Origin: Enterobacteriaceae bacterium
Lineage (GTDB): Bacteria; Pseudomonadota; Gammaproteobacteria; Enterobacterales; Enterobacteriaceae
Length of the DNA: 64,000 nucleotides
Direction of reading: 5' to 3'
Assembly (NCBI GenBank): GCA_902363335.1
Contig: CABIZV010000004.1
Coordinates: 1 to 64,000 of the forward strand
A model generated the notes under the pieces. That model was not told the origin of the DNA. It saw nothing but the letters and a program-made list of their open reading frames with translations, and ran no database searches. The position numbers and the translations under genes are program-made. Shown piece after piece: positions 1 through 8,513 of the stretch; position 1 is the stretch's first letter; every line of letters starts with the position of its first letter.

Positions 1-2091
1 CGTCACGCCGCCATCTGGCGCGACTGCCTCCCGCACCTGATGTAGCACATCGTGGCTCCAGCGCCAGGTGGCCCCGCCCGGCATAATCCGCGCCAGTAAA
101 TCACCCTGTTCGCTGTAGCTGAACTGCTGCTTCCGGCCCTGCGGGTCAGTCAGGCTGACCATGCTGCCGTGGTCGTCGTAAGCCCACTGCCAGACCTGAT
201 TACCCGGTGCGGTCAGCCGGGTGAGTTGTCCGTGTTCGTTGTAGTCGTAGTACAGACTGTAGCCGCCCGGCAGGGCAACCTGGTGAATATCGCCTTCGTC
301 GTTGTACTGGTATTGTGTGGTGCGCCCCAGCGCATCGGTGCGGGACTGAAGCTGTGTGTTCTCCCATACTGTGATTTCTTCCCGGCCCAGCGGGTCGAGG
401 CTGCGGGTGACGAGGCCGTCCTCGTTGTACCAGTAACGGGTTTCCCCGCCTTCGGCATCAAGGTAGATGGTGCAGAGTTCCTCATCGTTATAGACAAAGC
501 GGTCGTCGTAATAACCTTCCGTTGACAGTGTGCCTATAGCCCGACCTTGTGCATCGTAAAGGATATCCACACAGGTCTTGTCCGTGTCCCGCCAGCGGGT
601 CATAAATCCTTCAGGAGTGTACTCATGCCAGAGATGGGTAAACTGAAAAGTGTCGCACTCCGCCAGAAAACCATTTTTATCGTAATGGCAGGTGACGAGG
701 CGTTGGCGCTGTGGCGCAACCAGGTCAATGCTCACCAGTTGGTGTTGCTGCCAGTCCAGCGCCAGCGTGTAGCCATCGCTGTGGCTGATTTCAGTTAACA
801 GGCCATCAGTGCGAATAAAATCAATCCGGTTGCCGTAACTATCGTATTGAGCAGACAGCAGATAAGCCCCGTCTCCCGCCAGTGTAAATACCTGCGTCTG
901 TTGCGAACGACGGTCGAGAACAGCCAGTTCACTGCGCATATCGCCCCTCAGCCGATAATGCGCTTGCCGGAAATTAACTGCGCCGTGGTAAAGCCCGTCC
1001 TGCGGAACGCGATAATAGAGTTCCACGCCTTCATTATCGGTAAAGTACAGAGTGTCATCGTGTACCGTCAGTGAAGCAGCCCATTCGTCCGTCCATTTCT
1101 GGCCAAAAGTTCCACCACCTTTTGCCTGTGAACGATAAAAACGCGAGAGCGTCAGAGGTAAAGAACCGGGAAGAGAAAGTACGCTGAAATGCTGGAGAAA
1201 ATCGCCGGTTCCGGCATCCACCGGTTCACCGGGTTTAGTACACTTGCTGCCTTCCGCGCCTTTTCCTCCTCCCCCCTTTAACTTACCCTTGCCCTTGACT
1301 ATCCCACCTTTCAGTTTCGCCGCCGCTTTTCTTGCCGCCTTTGCCGCTGCTTTAGCTGCTTTGGCTGCTGCCTTTGCCGCAAGTTTTGCCGCCTTCGCGG
1401 CCGCTTTGGCCGACATTTTCCCAACAGCCTTTGCTCCCTTCACCGCCATCGATGCGGCCTTAGCCGCGTCACCCACACCCGGCACTGCCGCCGCCAGTGA
1501 CATCGCTGCCTCAGCATAATTTCCCCGCCCTGCACTGATGCCTGCATTCGCCAGGTCTGCCAGCGCGCCAGCGACTGGTATAAATCCCGCGATATCCAGC
1601 CCCGTCTGTACCCAGTCCAGCCAGCTGCTGCCTTCTTCTTCCTCTTCTTCCTCCGTTTCCGGCTCGTCCGGCGGATCGGCTTCCTCTGCCGGAACTCCGC
1701 CCGGTGGCGGCTGGCCCACTATCAGCCCGATGGTGTTCCGGCTGTTCATCCAGAACTCATCGTTATGCCGAAGCATTGGCTTACCGCCAAAGAACACCGT
1801 CTCGCTGTGCTCCAGCGGCTCGCACACATCTCCCACGGTGCCACTGCTCACACCCTTTGCGGCTCCCGCTGAGTCACCTTTCGTTTGCGGGATTGTACTC
1901 TGATCAAGCACCACAGCCGGGCAGCCGTTCAGCTTCACCGACTCGATCACCATCACCGCCGTACTCATATTCGCTGTAACAGGGTAGGGGACCGGTGGGG
2001 TGGAATCACCGCGTGGTGTTTTACACACGTCCGGTTTGGTGCTGACAACCCGCCACATACCATGTTTACGGGCTGTATAGTTATCCGCCAT
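1..2091 (-). CDS. PAAR-like (DUF4150) Rhs-repeat T6SS effector, C terminus beyond the window
   Basis: The frame is open from the ATG at 2091 down to position 1 (697 codons), so the core and toxin tip lie outside. The first ~130 residues match the DUF4150 PAAR-like domain (N-terminal MADNYTARKHG, then CKTPRG, PPVPYP and GDVCEPLEH). Next come an acidic Glu run, a Gly/Ala-rich hydrophobic stretch around residue 164 (GFIPVAGALADLANAGIS) and a Lys/Ala-rich linker at about residues 208-271. The Rhs core with YD-type repeats starts near residue 284. The ATG lies two bases after the stop of the DUF2169 gene (TAAGGATG), so the two are coupled. Known role of the family: it caps the VgrG spike and carries a C-terminal toxin in the Rhs cage. 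Bases 1-830 align without net indels to 32236-33065 of the second rhs gene. Confidence 0.9.
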   Translation of the reverse strand, partial: MADNYTARKHGMWRVVSTKPDVCKTPRGDSTPPVPYPVTANMSTAVMVIESVKLNGCPAVVLDQSTIPQTKGDSAGAAKGVSSGTVGDVCEPLEHSETVFFGGKPMLRHNDEFWMNSRNTIGLIVGQPPPGGVPAEEADPPDEPETEEEEEEEGSSWLDWVQTGLDIAGFIPVAGALADLANAGISAGRGNYAEAAMSLAAAVPGVGDAAKAASMAVKGAKAVGKMSAKAAAKAAKLAAKAAAKAAKAAAKAARKAAAKLKGGIVKGKGKLKGGGGKGAEGSKCTKPGEPVDAGTGDFLQHFSVLSLPGSLPLTLSRFYRSQAKGGGTFGQKWTDEWAASLTVHDDTLYFTDNEGVELYYRVPQDGLYHGAVNFRQAHYRLRGDMRSELAVLDRRSQQTQVFTLAGDGAYLLSAQYDSYGNRIDFIRTDGLLTEISHSDGYTLALDWQQHQLVSIDLVAPQRQRLVTCHYDKNGFLAECDTFQFTHLWHEYTPEGFMTRWRDTDKTCVDILYDAQGRAIGTLSTEGYYDDRFVYNDEELCTIYLDAEGGETRYWYNEDGLVTRSLDPLGREEITVWENTQLQSRTDALGRTTQYQYNDEGDIHQVALPGGYSLYYDYNEHGQLTRLTAPGNQVWQWAYDDHGSMVSLTDPQGRKQQFSYSEQGDLLARIMPGGATWRWSHDVLHQVREAVAPDGGVT

Positions 2092-2093
2092 CC

Positions 2094-3275
2094 TTATGCA
2101 CTCCTTGTGCGGTATCTCGCTTCCAGTACCCGTATCGGTGGCGTGTTGCTCGGCAGCAGAAAGCGCCAGGTCAGTGCCACCGTCAGTGTGTCAGTATTGA
2201 TTTCCAGTGTGTCCAGCAGCATCGGCAACGGTAAGCGGTGTCCGCTCATGGCGCGAATTAACAGACGAGCCTGGTGTGCGGGCAGGGGGAAACGGATATC
2301 GCCGTCAGGACGGAACCCCGTCAGCACAAACTCGCCACCGGGCAGCGGAAAGGGGATACGCTGGTCATCCGGGGCGCAGTTCCAGTAGTTAAAATCAAAA
2401 TCATCCGGCAGGTCAGGGTGCTGTGTTTCCAGCCACTCCTCATCATAGGTTCCCGCCAGCGGCAGACGCGGCAACCAGGCACGGCCCACCACACCAAACC
2501 CCGCAGGCTGATATTCCGGTGCAAACCAGTCGCCATTGCCGTTAAGGCAGTCGGTGAACTGTTTCAGGGTGAACGGGCTGTTCACGGCAATAATGCGAGG
2601 CGCTTCCACCTGCTGAAGTTCGCAGGCCCGCAGATACCACGCCTGCGTATACCCCAGCCCCAGCGGATTGACCGGGCAGGCCATATGTGCCTGCGGCGGG
2701 TTATCCGGCTCAGGATGTTCGCGGCGCTGTTCGTCAGTCAGGCGGTATTCTTCCGGGATGCGGTCAGCATATTCGCTGTCGGTTTCGATGCGGCATTCGC
2801 CGCCAAAGGCATAACGATAGTCAAGGGGCAGGGAGGTGAAAGGTTCAGGCTCGGTTTCATACCATTGCCCGGTTAGCGGTTGTTGTTGGTAAAACCGTCT
2901 TCCGGTTATCCGCAGCTTTTTATCTATCAGCACCTCACCTGTCGATGAACGCATCAGTAAACCCGCTGTCATCTCCGGCACGGCAATACCATCTGGCGTA
3001 TAAGCCGTACCGTTAACAATAATGTCGCAGGCGGGTTTGAGGGGGGCGAGGTCGCTTTCGCGTAGTACCGGAGAAACGTTGATTTCCCCGGCGTATTCAT
3101 CTTCCACACACAGCGGCAAAACCGGGTTTTCCATCAGTTGGGTCTGCCACTGACCTTCTGCATCCTGTACCAGTTGGAAGCCCGTTTTCATGGCGACCAC
3201 ACAATGACGCTCGTTGAGTTTGTCATCCATGGCATACTGCATAACTGAAAAGGGCGTCAGGTTACGAAATTCCAT
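2094..3275 (-). CDS. DUF2169 domain protein, T6SS PAAR/Rhs adaptor
   Basis: This 393-residue protein belongs to the DUF2169 family, whose genes are found next to PAAR-like/Rhs effectors and which act as chaperones or adaptors loading such effectors on VgrG. It starts MEFRNLTPFSVMQY and contains LPLCVEDEYAGEINVSP, GEVLIDKKLRITG and a proline-rich C-terminal half with conserved FNYWNCAPDDQR. The ATG at 3275 is preceded by AAGGTG six bases upstream and is preferred over a GTG three codons earlier. It lies between the effector/immunity pair and the PAAR-Rhs gene. A shredded copy of the same family sits upstream of the second rhs gene (34351-34580), supporting a dedicated DUF2169-Rhs pairing. Confidence 0.85.
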   Translation of the reverse strand: MEFRNLTPFSVMQYAMDDKLNERHCVVAMKTGFQLVQDAEGQWQTQLMENPVLPLCVEDEYAGEINVSPVLRESDLAPLKPACDIIVNGTAYTPDGIAVPEMTAGLLMRSSTGEVLIDKKLRITGRRFYQQQPLTGQWYETEPEPFTSLPLDYRYAFGGECRIETDSEYADRIPEEYRLTDEQRREHPEPDNPPQAHMACPVNPLGLGYTQAWYLRACELQQVEAPRIIAVNSPFTLKQFTDCLNGNGDWFAPEYQPAGFGVVGRAWLPRLPLAGTYDEEWLETQHPDLPDDFDFNYWNCAPDDQRIPFPLPGGEFVLTGFRPDGDIRFPLPAHQARLLIRAMSGHRLPLPMLLDTLEINTDTLTVALTWRFLLPSNTPPIRVLEARYRTRSA

Positions 3276-3411
3276 TCGATACACCTTGTTATAATAACTG
3301 GGTAATGTAATACAGATATATTATTTAAATAAGTCACTGACTTCTGTTACAATGGTTGAGATATAGCTTTGATCTGATATTGACTCCCCTTGTATAAATA
3401 AGTCTGAATTT

Positions 3412-3744
3412 TCAGATGATGATAATTTTGTATCTGAAGGCATATGTCTCATAGGGGGATGTTATTTTTACAATAGTTAATGTGCTACTCCCATTCATAA
3501 GCGATAAAGTAACCTCACCATTATCATCTTTATCTTTTAATCTGATTAACTCGGATTTAAATGTTTCAACCTCACCATTATAAGCCTCCCATGTCGCTGA
3601 GTAGTTAATTTCTTTTGAGTGAAATACGACAGAGAGTTTAAAATATACGCTATAATAAGAAAAATCAGCGGAGTTTTCTTCTGCTTCATCAACTGTAAGG
3701 ATAAATTCAATTTCAGGGGTTTTAATTTTCAGCATATATTCCAC
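3412..3744 (-). CDS. hypothetical protein, candidate immunity protein
   Basis: I do not recognise the family of this 110-residue, acidic, beta-rich-looking protein (MLKIKTPEIEFILTVDEAEE is the likely real N terminus, three codons into the frame). It is AT-rich compared with the T6SS genes and has no signal peptide or membrane segment, which fits a cytoplasmic protein. It starts two bases after the stop of the 3746-4468 gene, so it is translated right behind it. Position behind a vgrG-linked putative toxin is the classic place for a cognate immunity gene; that role is inference. Confidence 0.6.
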   Translation of the reverse strand: MEYMLKIKTPEIEFILTVDEAEENSADFSYYSVYFKLSVVFHSKEINYSATWEAYNGEVETFKSELIRLKDKDDNGEVTLSLMNGSSTLTIVKITSPYETYAFRYKIIII

Positions 3745-3745
3745 C

Positions 3746-4468
3746 TTACTTGTATAAAAACTGAACTATAGTCCATGTTGATTCATCAACAATGACTTCG
3801 AGTGTGAGTTTTTTATTTTCATACAATATGTTCTCTCCCAATTTTCCGTTTTTTACAGCTGCCCCCTCAATATTAACTGTTTTAAATATTTTTTTTGAAC
3901 GAATTAATTCAATTTCATATCTCTGTAGGACCTTACCTGAATTTCCTGCGATATCAGGTAGTCTTTTGCCATACCTGATAGCCCTTTCCAGAATCGCTAA
4001 AGGAACATACCGGCCAGCTTCCGCCATGTGACGGGCAGGTGTTGCTGAGAATTTAAGTGCGCCAGATGATAAACCCCATTTCATTCTACCACGTAACATA
4101 GTAATCCAATGTCTCGTGATAAAGGATGAAAGGTGGACTACAGCACCTCTTTTCGTTATTAGCTTAAATGACTCAAGTCCCAGGCGAAACCCTTTTATGA
4201 GAATGGGCCCAATTAATATTAGGTTTAAAGGTTCAATCCATGGTGTTTCTAATGGTGGTTCAAACTTGTTGATAAAATCCCCATTGTAATCGTAAATATC
4301 ATAAAGAGTTGACATGCCCTTATGCATGTAACCAACACATAACCCCTCATCTTCATCTACAATTGGTGAATAATAACCAGGCGTGTTTTTATCTGGTGGA
4401 ATTGAAAAAAAAGTCCCTTCCTCTAACGGTGAAGTAAAGGAATAATATTGGCTACCATATCCATCCAA
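3746..4468 (-). CDS. putative T6SS effector with C-terminal toxin-like domain
   Basis: This 240-residue protein has no close family I can name. Residues ~80-100 form a hydrophobic stretch (LNLILIGPILIKGFRLGL). The last ~100 residues (HMAEAGRYVPLAILERAIRYG, then GKVLQRYEIEL, then a KKLTLEVIVDESTWTIVQF end) recall the H-x-R/ILxxAI-x-G pattern of small RNase-like C-terminal domains of polymorphic toxins. That resemblance is from memory and not proven. The gene follows vgrG on the same strand with a ~100-base gap and precedes a candidate immunity gene. The frame has no ATG near its 5' end: it opens with TTG at 4468 and a stop lies at 4505, with no clear ribosome binding site, so the start is uncertain and a 5' lesion is possible. 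GC is low relative to the neighbours. Confidence 0.6.
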   Translation of the reverse strand: MDGYGSQYYSFTSPLEEGTFFSIPPDKNTPGYYSPIVDEDEGLCVGYMHKGMSTLYDIYDYNGDFINKFEPPLETPWIEPLNLILIGPILIKGFRLGLESFKLITKRGAVVHLSSFITRHWITMLRGRMKWGLSSGALKFSATPARHMAEAGRYVPLAILERAIRYGKRLPDIAGNSGKVLQRYEIELIRSKKIFKTVNIEGAAVKNGKLGENILYENKKLTLEVIVDESTWTIVQFLYK

Positions 4469-4568
4469 TTCAAGATCAAATTCATAAATATATTCAGGAT
4501 ATGTTTATGTATTAAAAATCATAATCATTTTATCTGTTTGAATATCTAAAACTGTACCAGTTTACATT

Positions 4569-6560
4569 TCAGTTAATGAATACGTCTTTGCCTTTGATAT
4601 TGGCAGGGCCACTGGCAATAAACTCAAACTCTGTACCGGTAATGGTTATTTTTCCGCCCGACTCCATTTTTATAGAGCTGGCACCACAGGTCAGTTCGAT
4701 AAGTTCCCCTGAAATGATCTTTGTTTCTTTGGTAACATCGAGCGTATAGCTTTGTTTAACGTTGATTTTTTGATCTTTCACCACGGTCTCGGTGTCAGAG
4801 CCGGTTATTGTAGTGGTCTGGTCGTTGTCCACATTTTTATGGCGGTCATGGACAACGTGCAGTTTTTGATCATTCAGGACAGTGGTTTCCTGATCGTTTG
4901 CCACCGTGGTTTTCTGATCGTGTCCGCCTTCTTTCTTACTGCCCACTTTAACGGTCTGGCCAACAATAACAGTCACCGTCTGGTTATTCTTCACCGTCTC
5001 GTTATGGTCATGATCAACCGTCGTGGTCTTGTCATGCAGCACCTCAGTCGTCATGTCCTTCTGGGCGTGCATGTAGATTTGTTCTTTGGCGGTGGCGTCT
5101 TCAAAACGCAGTTCGTTAAACCCATCACCTTTGTAGGTTTTCGAGCGGATGGTCATCTGGGTTTTAGTATCGGGCAGGCCGCCGGGAGAGCGGTTATCCT
5201 GATGGTAAGTGCGTCCCATGATGATGGGCTGATCCGGGTCGCCGTTAAGGAAATCGACAATCACTTCCTGATTTACACGCGGTATCGCAAGATTACCAAA
5301 CCCGGCTCCGGCCCAAGCCTGCGACACACGTACCCAACAGGAGCTTTTATCATTTTGGGGGTTATATCTGTCCCAGTGAAACTTTACTCGCACCCGACCA
5401 TGCTCATCGCAGAAGATTTCCTCTCCTGCCGGGCCGGTGACAATGGCGCTTTGTGGGCCATCAACTTTAGGTTTGGGTAAAGGCTGAGGACGCCAGGTAC
5501 GGTCAGCAGGGATAACAGTAAATTGGTTATGCAGTGTAGTGCCGTAACCTTGACTCCCTTTCAATGCCAGAGGTTGCTCCCCGGAGAGTACACTGCTCAC
5601 CACTTGCCATTCCCGGTTCAGGGTTTCTTGCGGATGGTTTTTTAGTGTGAAACGTGTACCTGGCCACAGTTTTGGAGAGTTGCTGGTACCACTGCCTCTT
5701 TCTGCATCGTTACGCAGGCCATCCATCTGGTAGCGGGTAAAGTCCTGGCCGTGCTGTTCGTCCTTGAAACGCCCGGGATAGTCATAAATCTCATACTGTG
5801 TTAGCTGGCCATTCAGGTTCTCGCCCTGTTGGTTAAATTTACCCTCCCAGCCGGGGGTTTTGAAGGTGTAATCCTTGCTCAGCACCGAGGAGGGGCGAAC
5901 ACTCGCTTCAAAATGAAAGGCGCTGATACATTCGCTGGAGACTTCCGTGGTGGTATTTGGGTTGAAGGTAATGGCCTCTTTAATAGATGAGAGCCCAGCT
6001 ACATCATCGCACAGCGTCAGTTTCTGCCCCGGGCCGTCCGGGGCGAGTTTGTCGTAAAAGAAAATTCCCTCCTCTGCCCACAGACGGGATAAAAATGCCA
6101 GGTCACTTTCGCCATATTGCACACAAAATTCGCGGGGAGGGTGGTCGGTATTGAAGGAGGGCGTCCAGTCGGTAACACCATTTTCCTTCAGCAGAGTGGC
6201 TGAAATGGTCTGAATATTCTGTTGCTGGAAAATTCGAAAGTTCTGGCGCAGGTCACTGCGCCAGAGAGGTGGCTGGATACGGAACCGGTATTGCATTTGC
6301 CAGCGGTTATTCTCTTTCATCCCGAAGCCTGCAACCACACCTTTCACATAACGCAGCGCCTTTGGCCCCTGCCAGATAGTCAACGTGGCGTTTTTTTCCA
6401 ACAGATTTTTTGCTTCCTGATCGAATTTATCGCTAGCAACATCCACGTCCAGAATAAACGGAGTGGAATTGTTCTGCCTTAACCAGAAGCTCACTACGGC
6501 GAACGTCCCTGCATCTTGCCCGTCTACTTCCAGCGTAAAACGCAGCCCTTTTAATGACAT
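4569..6560 (-). CDS. vgrG: VgrG spike protein (TssI)
   Basis: The 663-residue product is a T6SS spike protein: N-terminal gp27-like domain (MSLKGLRFTLEVDGQDAG), the WAEEGIFFYD segment, then the gp5 OB-fold with EIFCDEHGRVRVKFHWDR and SCWVRVSQAWAG, and a C-terminal repetitive beta-needle rich in DHDHNETV/NDQ repeats ending at VFIN. There is no extra effector domain after the needle. The ATG at 6560 has a strong GGGAGG five bases upstream; the frame extends eleven codons further to a TTG, which is less likely. Together with the DUF2169 and PAAR-Rhs genes downstream it forms a spike/effector module. Confidence 0.93.
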   Translation of the reverse strand: MSLKGLRFTLEVDGQDAGTFAVVSFWLRQNNSTPFILDVDVASDKFDQEAKNLLEKNATLTIWQGPKALRYVKGVVAGFGMKENNRWQMQYRFRIQPPLWRSDLRQNFRIFQQQNIQTISATLLKENGVTDWTPSFNTDHPPREFCVQYGESDLAFLSRLWAEEGIFFYDKLAPDGPGQKLTLCDDVAGLSSIKEAITFNPNTTTEVSSECISAFHFEASVRPSSVLSKDYTFKTPGWEGKFNQQGENLNGQLTQYEIYDYPGRFKDEQHGQDFTRYQMDGLRNDAERGSGTSNSPKLWPGTRFTLKNHPQETLNREWQVVSSVLSGEQPLALKGSQGYGTTLHNQFTVIPADRTWRPQPLPKPKVDGPQSAIVTGPAGEEIFCDEHGRVRVKFHWDRYNPQNDKSSCWVRVSQAWAGAGFGNLAIPRVNQEVIVDFLNGDPDQPIIMGRTYHQDNRSPGGLPDTKTQMTIRSKTYKGDGFNELRFEDATAKEQIYMHAQKDMTTEVLHDKTTTVDHDHNETVKNNQTVTVIVGQTVKVGSKKEGGHDQKTTVANDQETTVLNDQKLHVVHDRHKNVDNDQTTTITGSDTETVVKDQKINVKQSYTLDVTKETKIISGELIELTCGASSIKMESGGKITITGTEFEFIASGPANIKGKDVFIN

Positions 6561-6728
6561 ATTGACCTCCCTGTTATTCAGGAAAAAAGACAAAACCAGA
6601 AAGTGGCCTGGCTGCTAAATTAGAGTATTCCGCTCATTTTCAGACACGCTACCGCCGAAGTTTCCGGCATCCGCCATCTCCCATGAAAAACGCAATCCCT
6701 TATTGACAGCCCTTTCACAACGGCTCAA

Positions 6729-6769
6729 AACAAAAACAGCACTCTGCCCGTAAGGACAGAATGCTGTTA
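6729..6769 (-). terminator. rho-independent terminator after hcp
   Basis: On the minus strand AACAGCATTCTGTCC pairs with GGGCAGAGTGCTGTT across a TTAC loop and runs into TTTTTGTTTT. It sits 18-60 bases after the hcp stop, separating hcp from vgrG, which explains how hcp can be expressed much more than the spike genes. Confidence 0.8.
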
Positions 6770-6786
6770 ATTCACATAAACCACAT

Positions 6787-7305
6787 TTACGCTTCCAGTG
6801 GTGCACGCCAGTCGTCGGCACCGGAAGTACCTGACTTGATGTGTTCCCACTCAACTTTACGGTATGCCAGTGATACGGCCAGTAACTGAGTGAATTCTCG
6901 CTGTGACGGGTCCTGACAGTGCGGCATATGCAGGTTCATGTCCACAATCGTTGAGTCCGTCAGGCGGGTAGTGAAGTAATGCTCCTGCTTGCCTTCGACA
7001 GAAGTGCGCCACCAGTGCAGTTCGACTTTCGGCAGCATCTCACCGGAGGCCAGCGCGTTATACAGCAGCGGAACGGCTTTATTCAGCGCCACGGTAAAGA
7101 TAAATGGCTTATGAGCGCGTTGGCCTGCGGGCTGACCGGACTGTGGATCGGTTGGCACGGTGACGTTGTGCAAAAACTCCTGCACCAGCATTTCGTCTTC
7201 GTGGCCCTGGACATAGATGTTACCGACAGAATCTGCGGTGAATGCGCCAGCTGTAATATTGCCTTGGGTCTGTCCTGTTATTGATATGTAACATGGAGTT
7301 GGCAT
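6787..7305 (-). CDS. hcp: Hcp tube protein (TssD), copy 1
   Basis: The 172-residue protein is a typical Hcp ring subunit: MPTPCYISITG, GNITAGAFTADSVG, then GHEDEMLVQEFLHNVTVPTD with the extended loop, KVELHWWRTS and the end FTQLLAVSLAYRKVEWEHI. Hexamers stack to form the T6SS inner tube and can carry effectors. A clear AAGGAG lies before the ATG. It is divergent from the main T6SS operon and terminated by its own hairpin. It differs strongly from the second Hcp-like protein at 27067-27546. Confidence 0.93.
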   Translation of the reverse strand: MPTPCYISITGQTQGNITAGAFTADSVGNIYVQGHEDEMLVQEFLHNVTVPTDPQSGQPAGQRAHKPFIFTVALNKAVPLLYNALASGEMLPKVELHWWRTSVEGKQEHYFTTRLTDSTIVDMNLHMPHCQDPSQREFTQLLAVSLAYRKVEWEHIKSGTSGADDWRAPLEA

Positions 7306-7987
7306 TTGTATTGCTCCTTGTGGGTGTTATTAACAACTACTTTTAATGGTCTGCCCATAGCTCCTGACAGGCCGACAATAATGCGGCTCACTCCTGGAGT
7401 CGCATCACTTTTCGGTATCTGGTTTACAGTTAAACCGGATACCAGGTAACCTAAAACATAGCGATTAAATTTTATAAATACTTTTTGGTTAAGTTCTGTA
7501 TATATATTTATGGCCATTTATAATCTGTTTTATATAAATTTATTATTTTTGTGATGTATTGCTTTGTTGAAATTATACATTTAATGATTATTTTTTGTTT
7601 CTGTTAAGAAATGTCTGTTAGGTATTTCTTAAGTGTCTTTTTCTTTTCCTTACTTATAATATAAATATATGAATTGCACTTATATTTGTTTTTTATAAAT
7701 TCATTATAAATCAATGTTTTATGGTTTATTGTTGGCGCACTTTGTCTTTTTGTGGCGGTGGTGGATTTCATTTTATAGTGCGTCACCCTACTGAGTAGGC
7801 AAAATGATACCCCTGTTTTATTGGAAGAAAAAGATCTTTTAAAATTTTCCACTAAGCGTAATATGAAGGGCGTGAAGTATGTGTTATTTATTTTTTTACT
7901 GCCACGGAAACGGCATTTTTAGTGATTTTTTATAGTAATAAATATGCTGTGTTCATGGCTTGAACAACAATCTGACGGACTACTTTT
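7306..7987. promoter_or_regulatory. AT-rich divergent control region between hcp and tssB
   Basis: This 682-base gap separates the minus-strand hcp/vgrG unit from the plus-strand tss operon, so promoters for both must lie here. From about 7500 to 7980 it is very AT-rich. An inverted repeat GGTATCTGGTTTA/TAAACCGGATACC (12 of 13 pairs, 4-base centre) occupies 7414-7443 in the hcp leader. A weak stem TGCC/GGCA followed by a T run lies near 7900-7922. I could not place a convincing sigma-54 or Fur box by eye. Open frames here (7278-7517 and 7604-7852 minus) are not convincing genes. Confidence 0.6.
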
Positions 7988-8494
7988 ATGAGCAGCAGAA
8001 AAAATGACAGCAGTGGCAGCATTGCCCCCAAAGAACGCGTAAATATAAAGTTTCAGCCGAAAACCGGTAATCAGACGGCAGAAGTGGAACTGCCACTTAA
8101 CCTGCTGGTGACTGGCAATTTAATGGGGGGCACAGACGATACGCCGCTGGGTGAACGCCAGCCAGTTGCCATTAATCGTAACAATTTTAACGCTGTGCTG
8201 GATCAAGCGGGTATTGTGCGTGATTTCACGGTGCCTTCTGCGCTCGATGAAACTCCTGATGCTCATATGAACGTTAGTCTGAAAGTTAAATCATTGGCCG
8301 ATTTATCACCGGACAATGTTGCCGCCCAGGTTCCAGAGATGCGCAAAATGCTGGAGCTGCGTGAAGCACTCGTGGCGCTTCGGGGGCCAATGGGCAATAT
8401 GCCAGCCTTCCGTGCGCAGCTTCAAGCACTGCTTGCTGATGAAAAGAGCCGTGAACAACTCATTGCAGAGCTGGGCCTCGCGGGCCGGAAATAA
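7988..8494 (+). CDS. tssB: T6SS sheath small subunit TssB (VipA)
   Basis: The 168-residue protein is the small sheath subunit: KERVNIKFQPKTG near the start, ELPLNLLVTGNLMGG, the FNAVLD and LKVKSLADLSPDNVA segments and a C-terminal LALREAL-type helix region ending with RGPMGN and LAGRK. With TssC it forms the contractile sheath around the Hcp tube. First gene of the plus-strand operon, preceded by the long AT-rich control region; the Shine-Dalgarno before its ATG is weak. tssC follows after 19 bases. Confidence 0.95.
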   Translation: MSSRKNDSSGSIAPKERVNIKFQPKTGNQTAEVELPLNLLVTGNLMGGTDDTPLGERQPVAINRNNFNAVLDQAGIVRDFTVPSALDETPDAHMNVSLKVKSLADLSPDNVAAQVPEMRKMLELREALVALRGPMGNMPAFRAQLQALLADEKSREQLIAELGLAGRK

Positions 8495-8513
8495 CTTGTA
8501 CAAGGATTTCAGT

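Noticed and set aside
1244..1519. Plus-strand Ala/Phe-rich frame
   Set aside because: It is the opposite-strand shadow of the Lys/Ala-rich linker of the Rhs protein.
4752..5480. 242-codon plus-strand frame
   Set aside because: Antisense shadow of the repetitive vgrG C-terminal needle.
6615..6854. 79-codon minus-strand frame between vgrG and hcp
   Set aside because: It covers the terminator hairpin and the hcp 3' end in another frame; shadow frame.
7278..7517. 79-codon minus-strand frame overlapping the hcp start
   Set aside because: It has no Shine-Dalgarno, contains the inverted repeat and the hcp ribosome binding site, and runs into hcp. More likely the hcp leader than a gene, though a small protein is not excluded.
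7604..7852. 82-codon minus-strand frame in the AT-rich hcp/tssB gap
   Set aside because: Composition is that of random AT-rich DNA (Lys/Ile/Tyr runs), with no family likeness or ribosome binding site.
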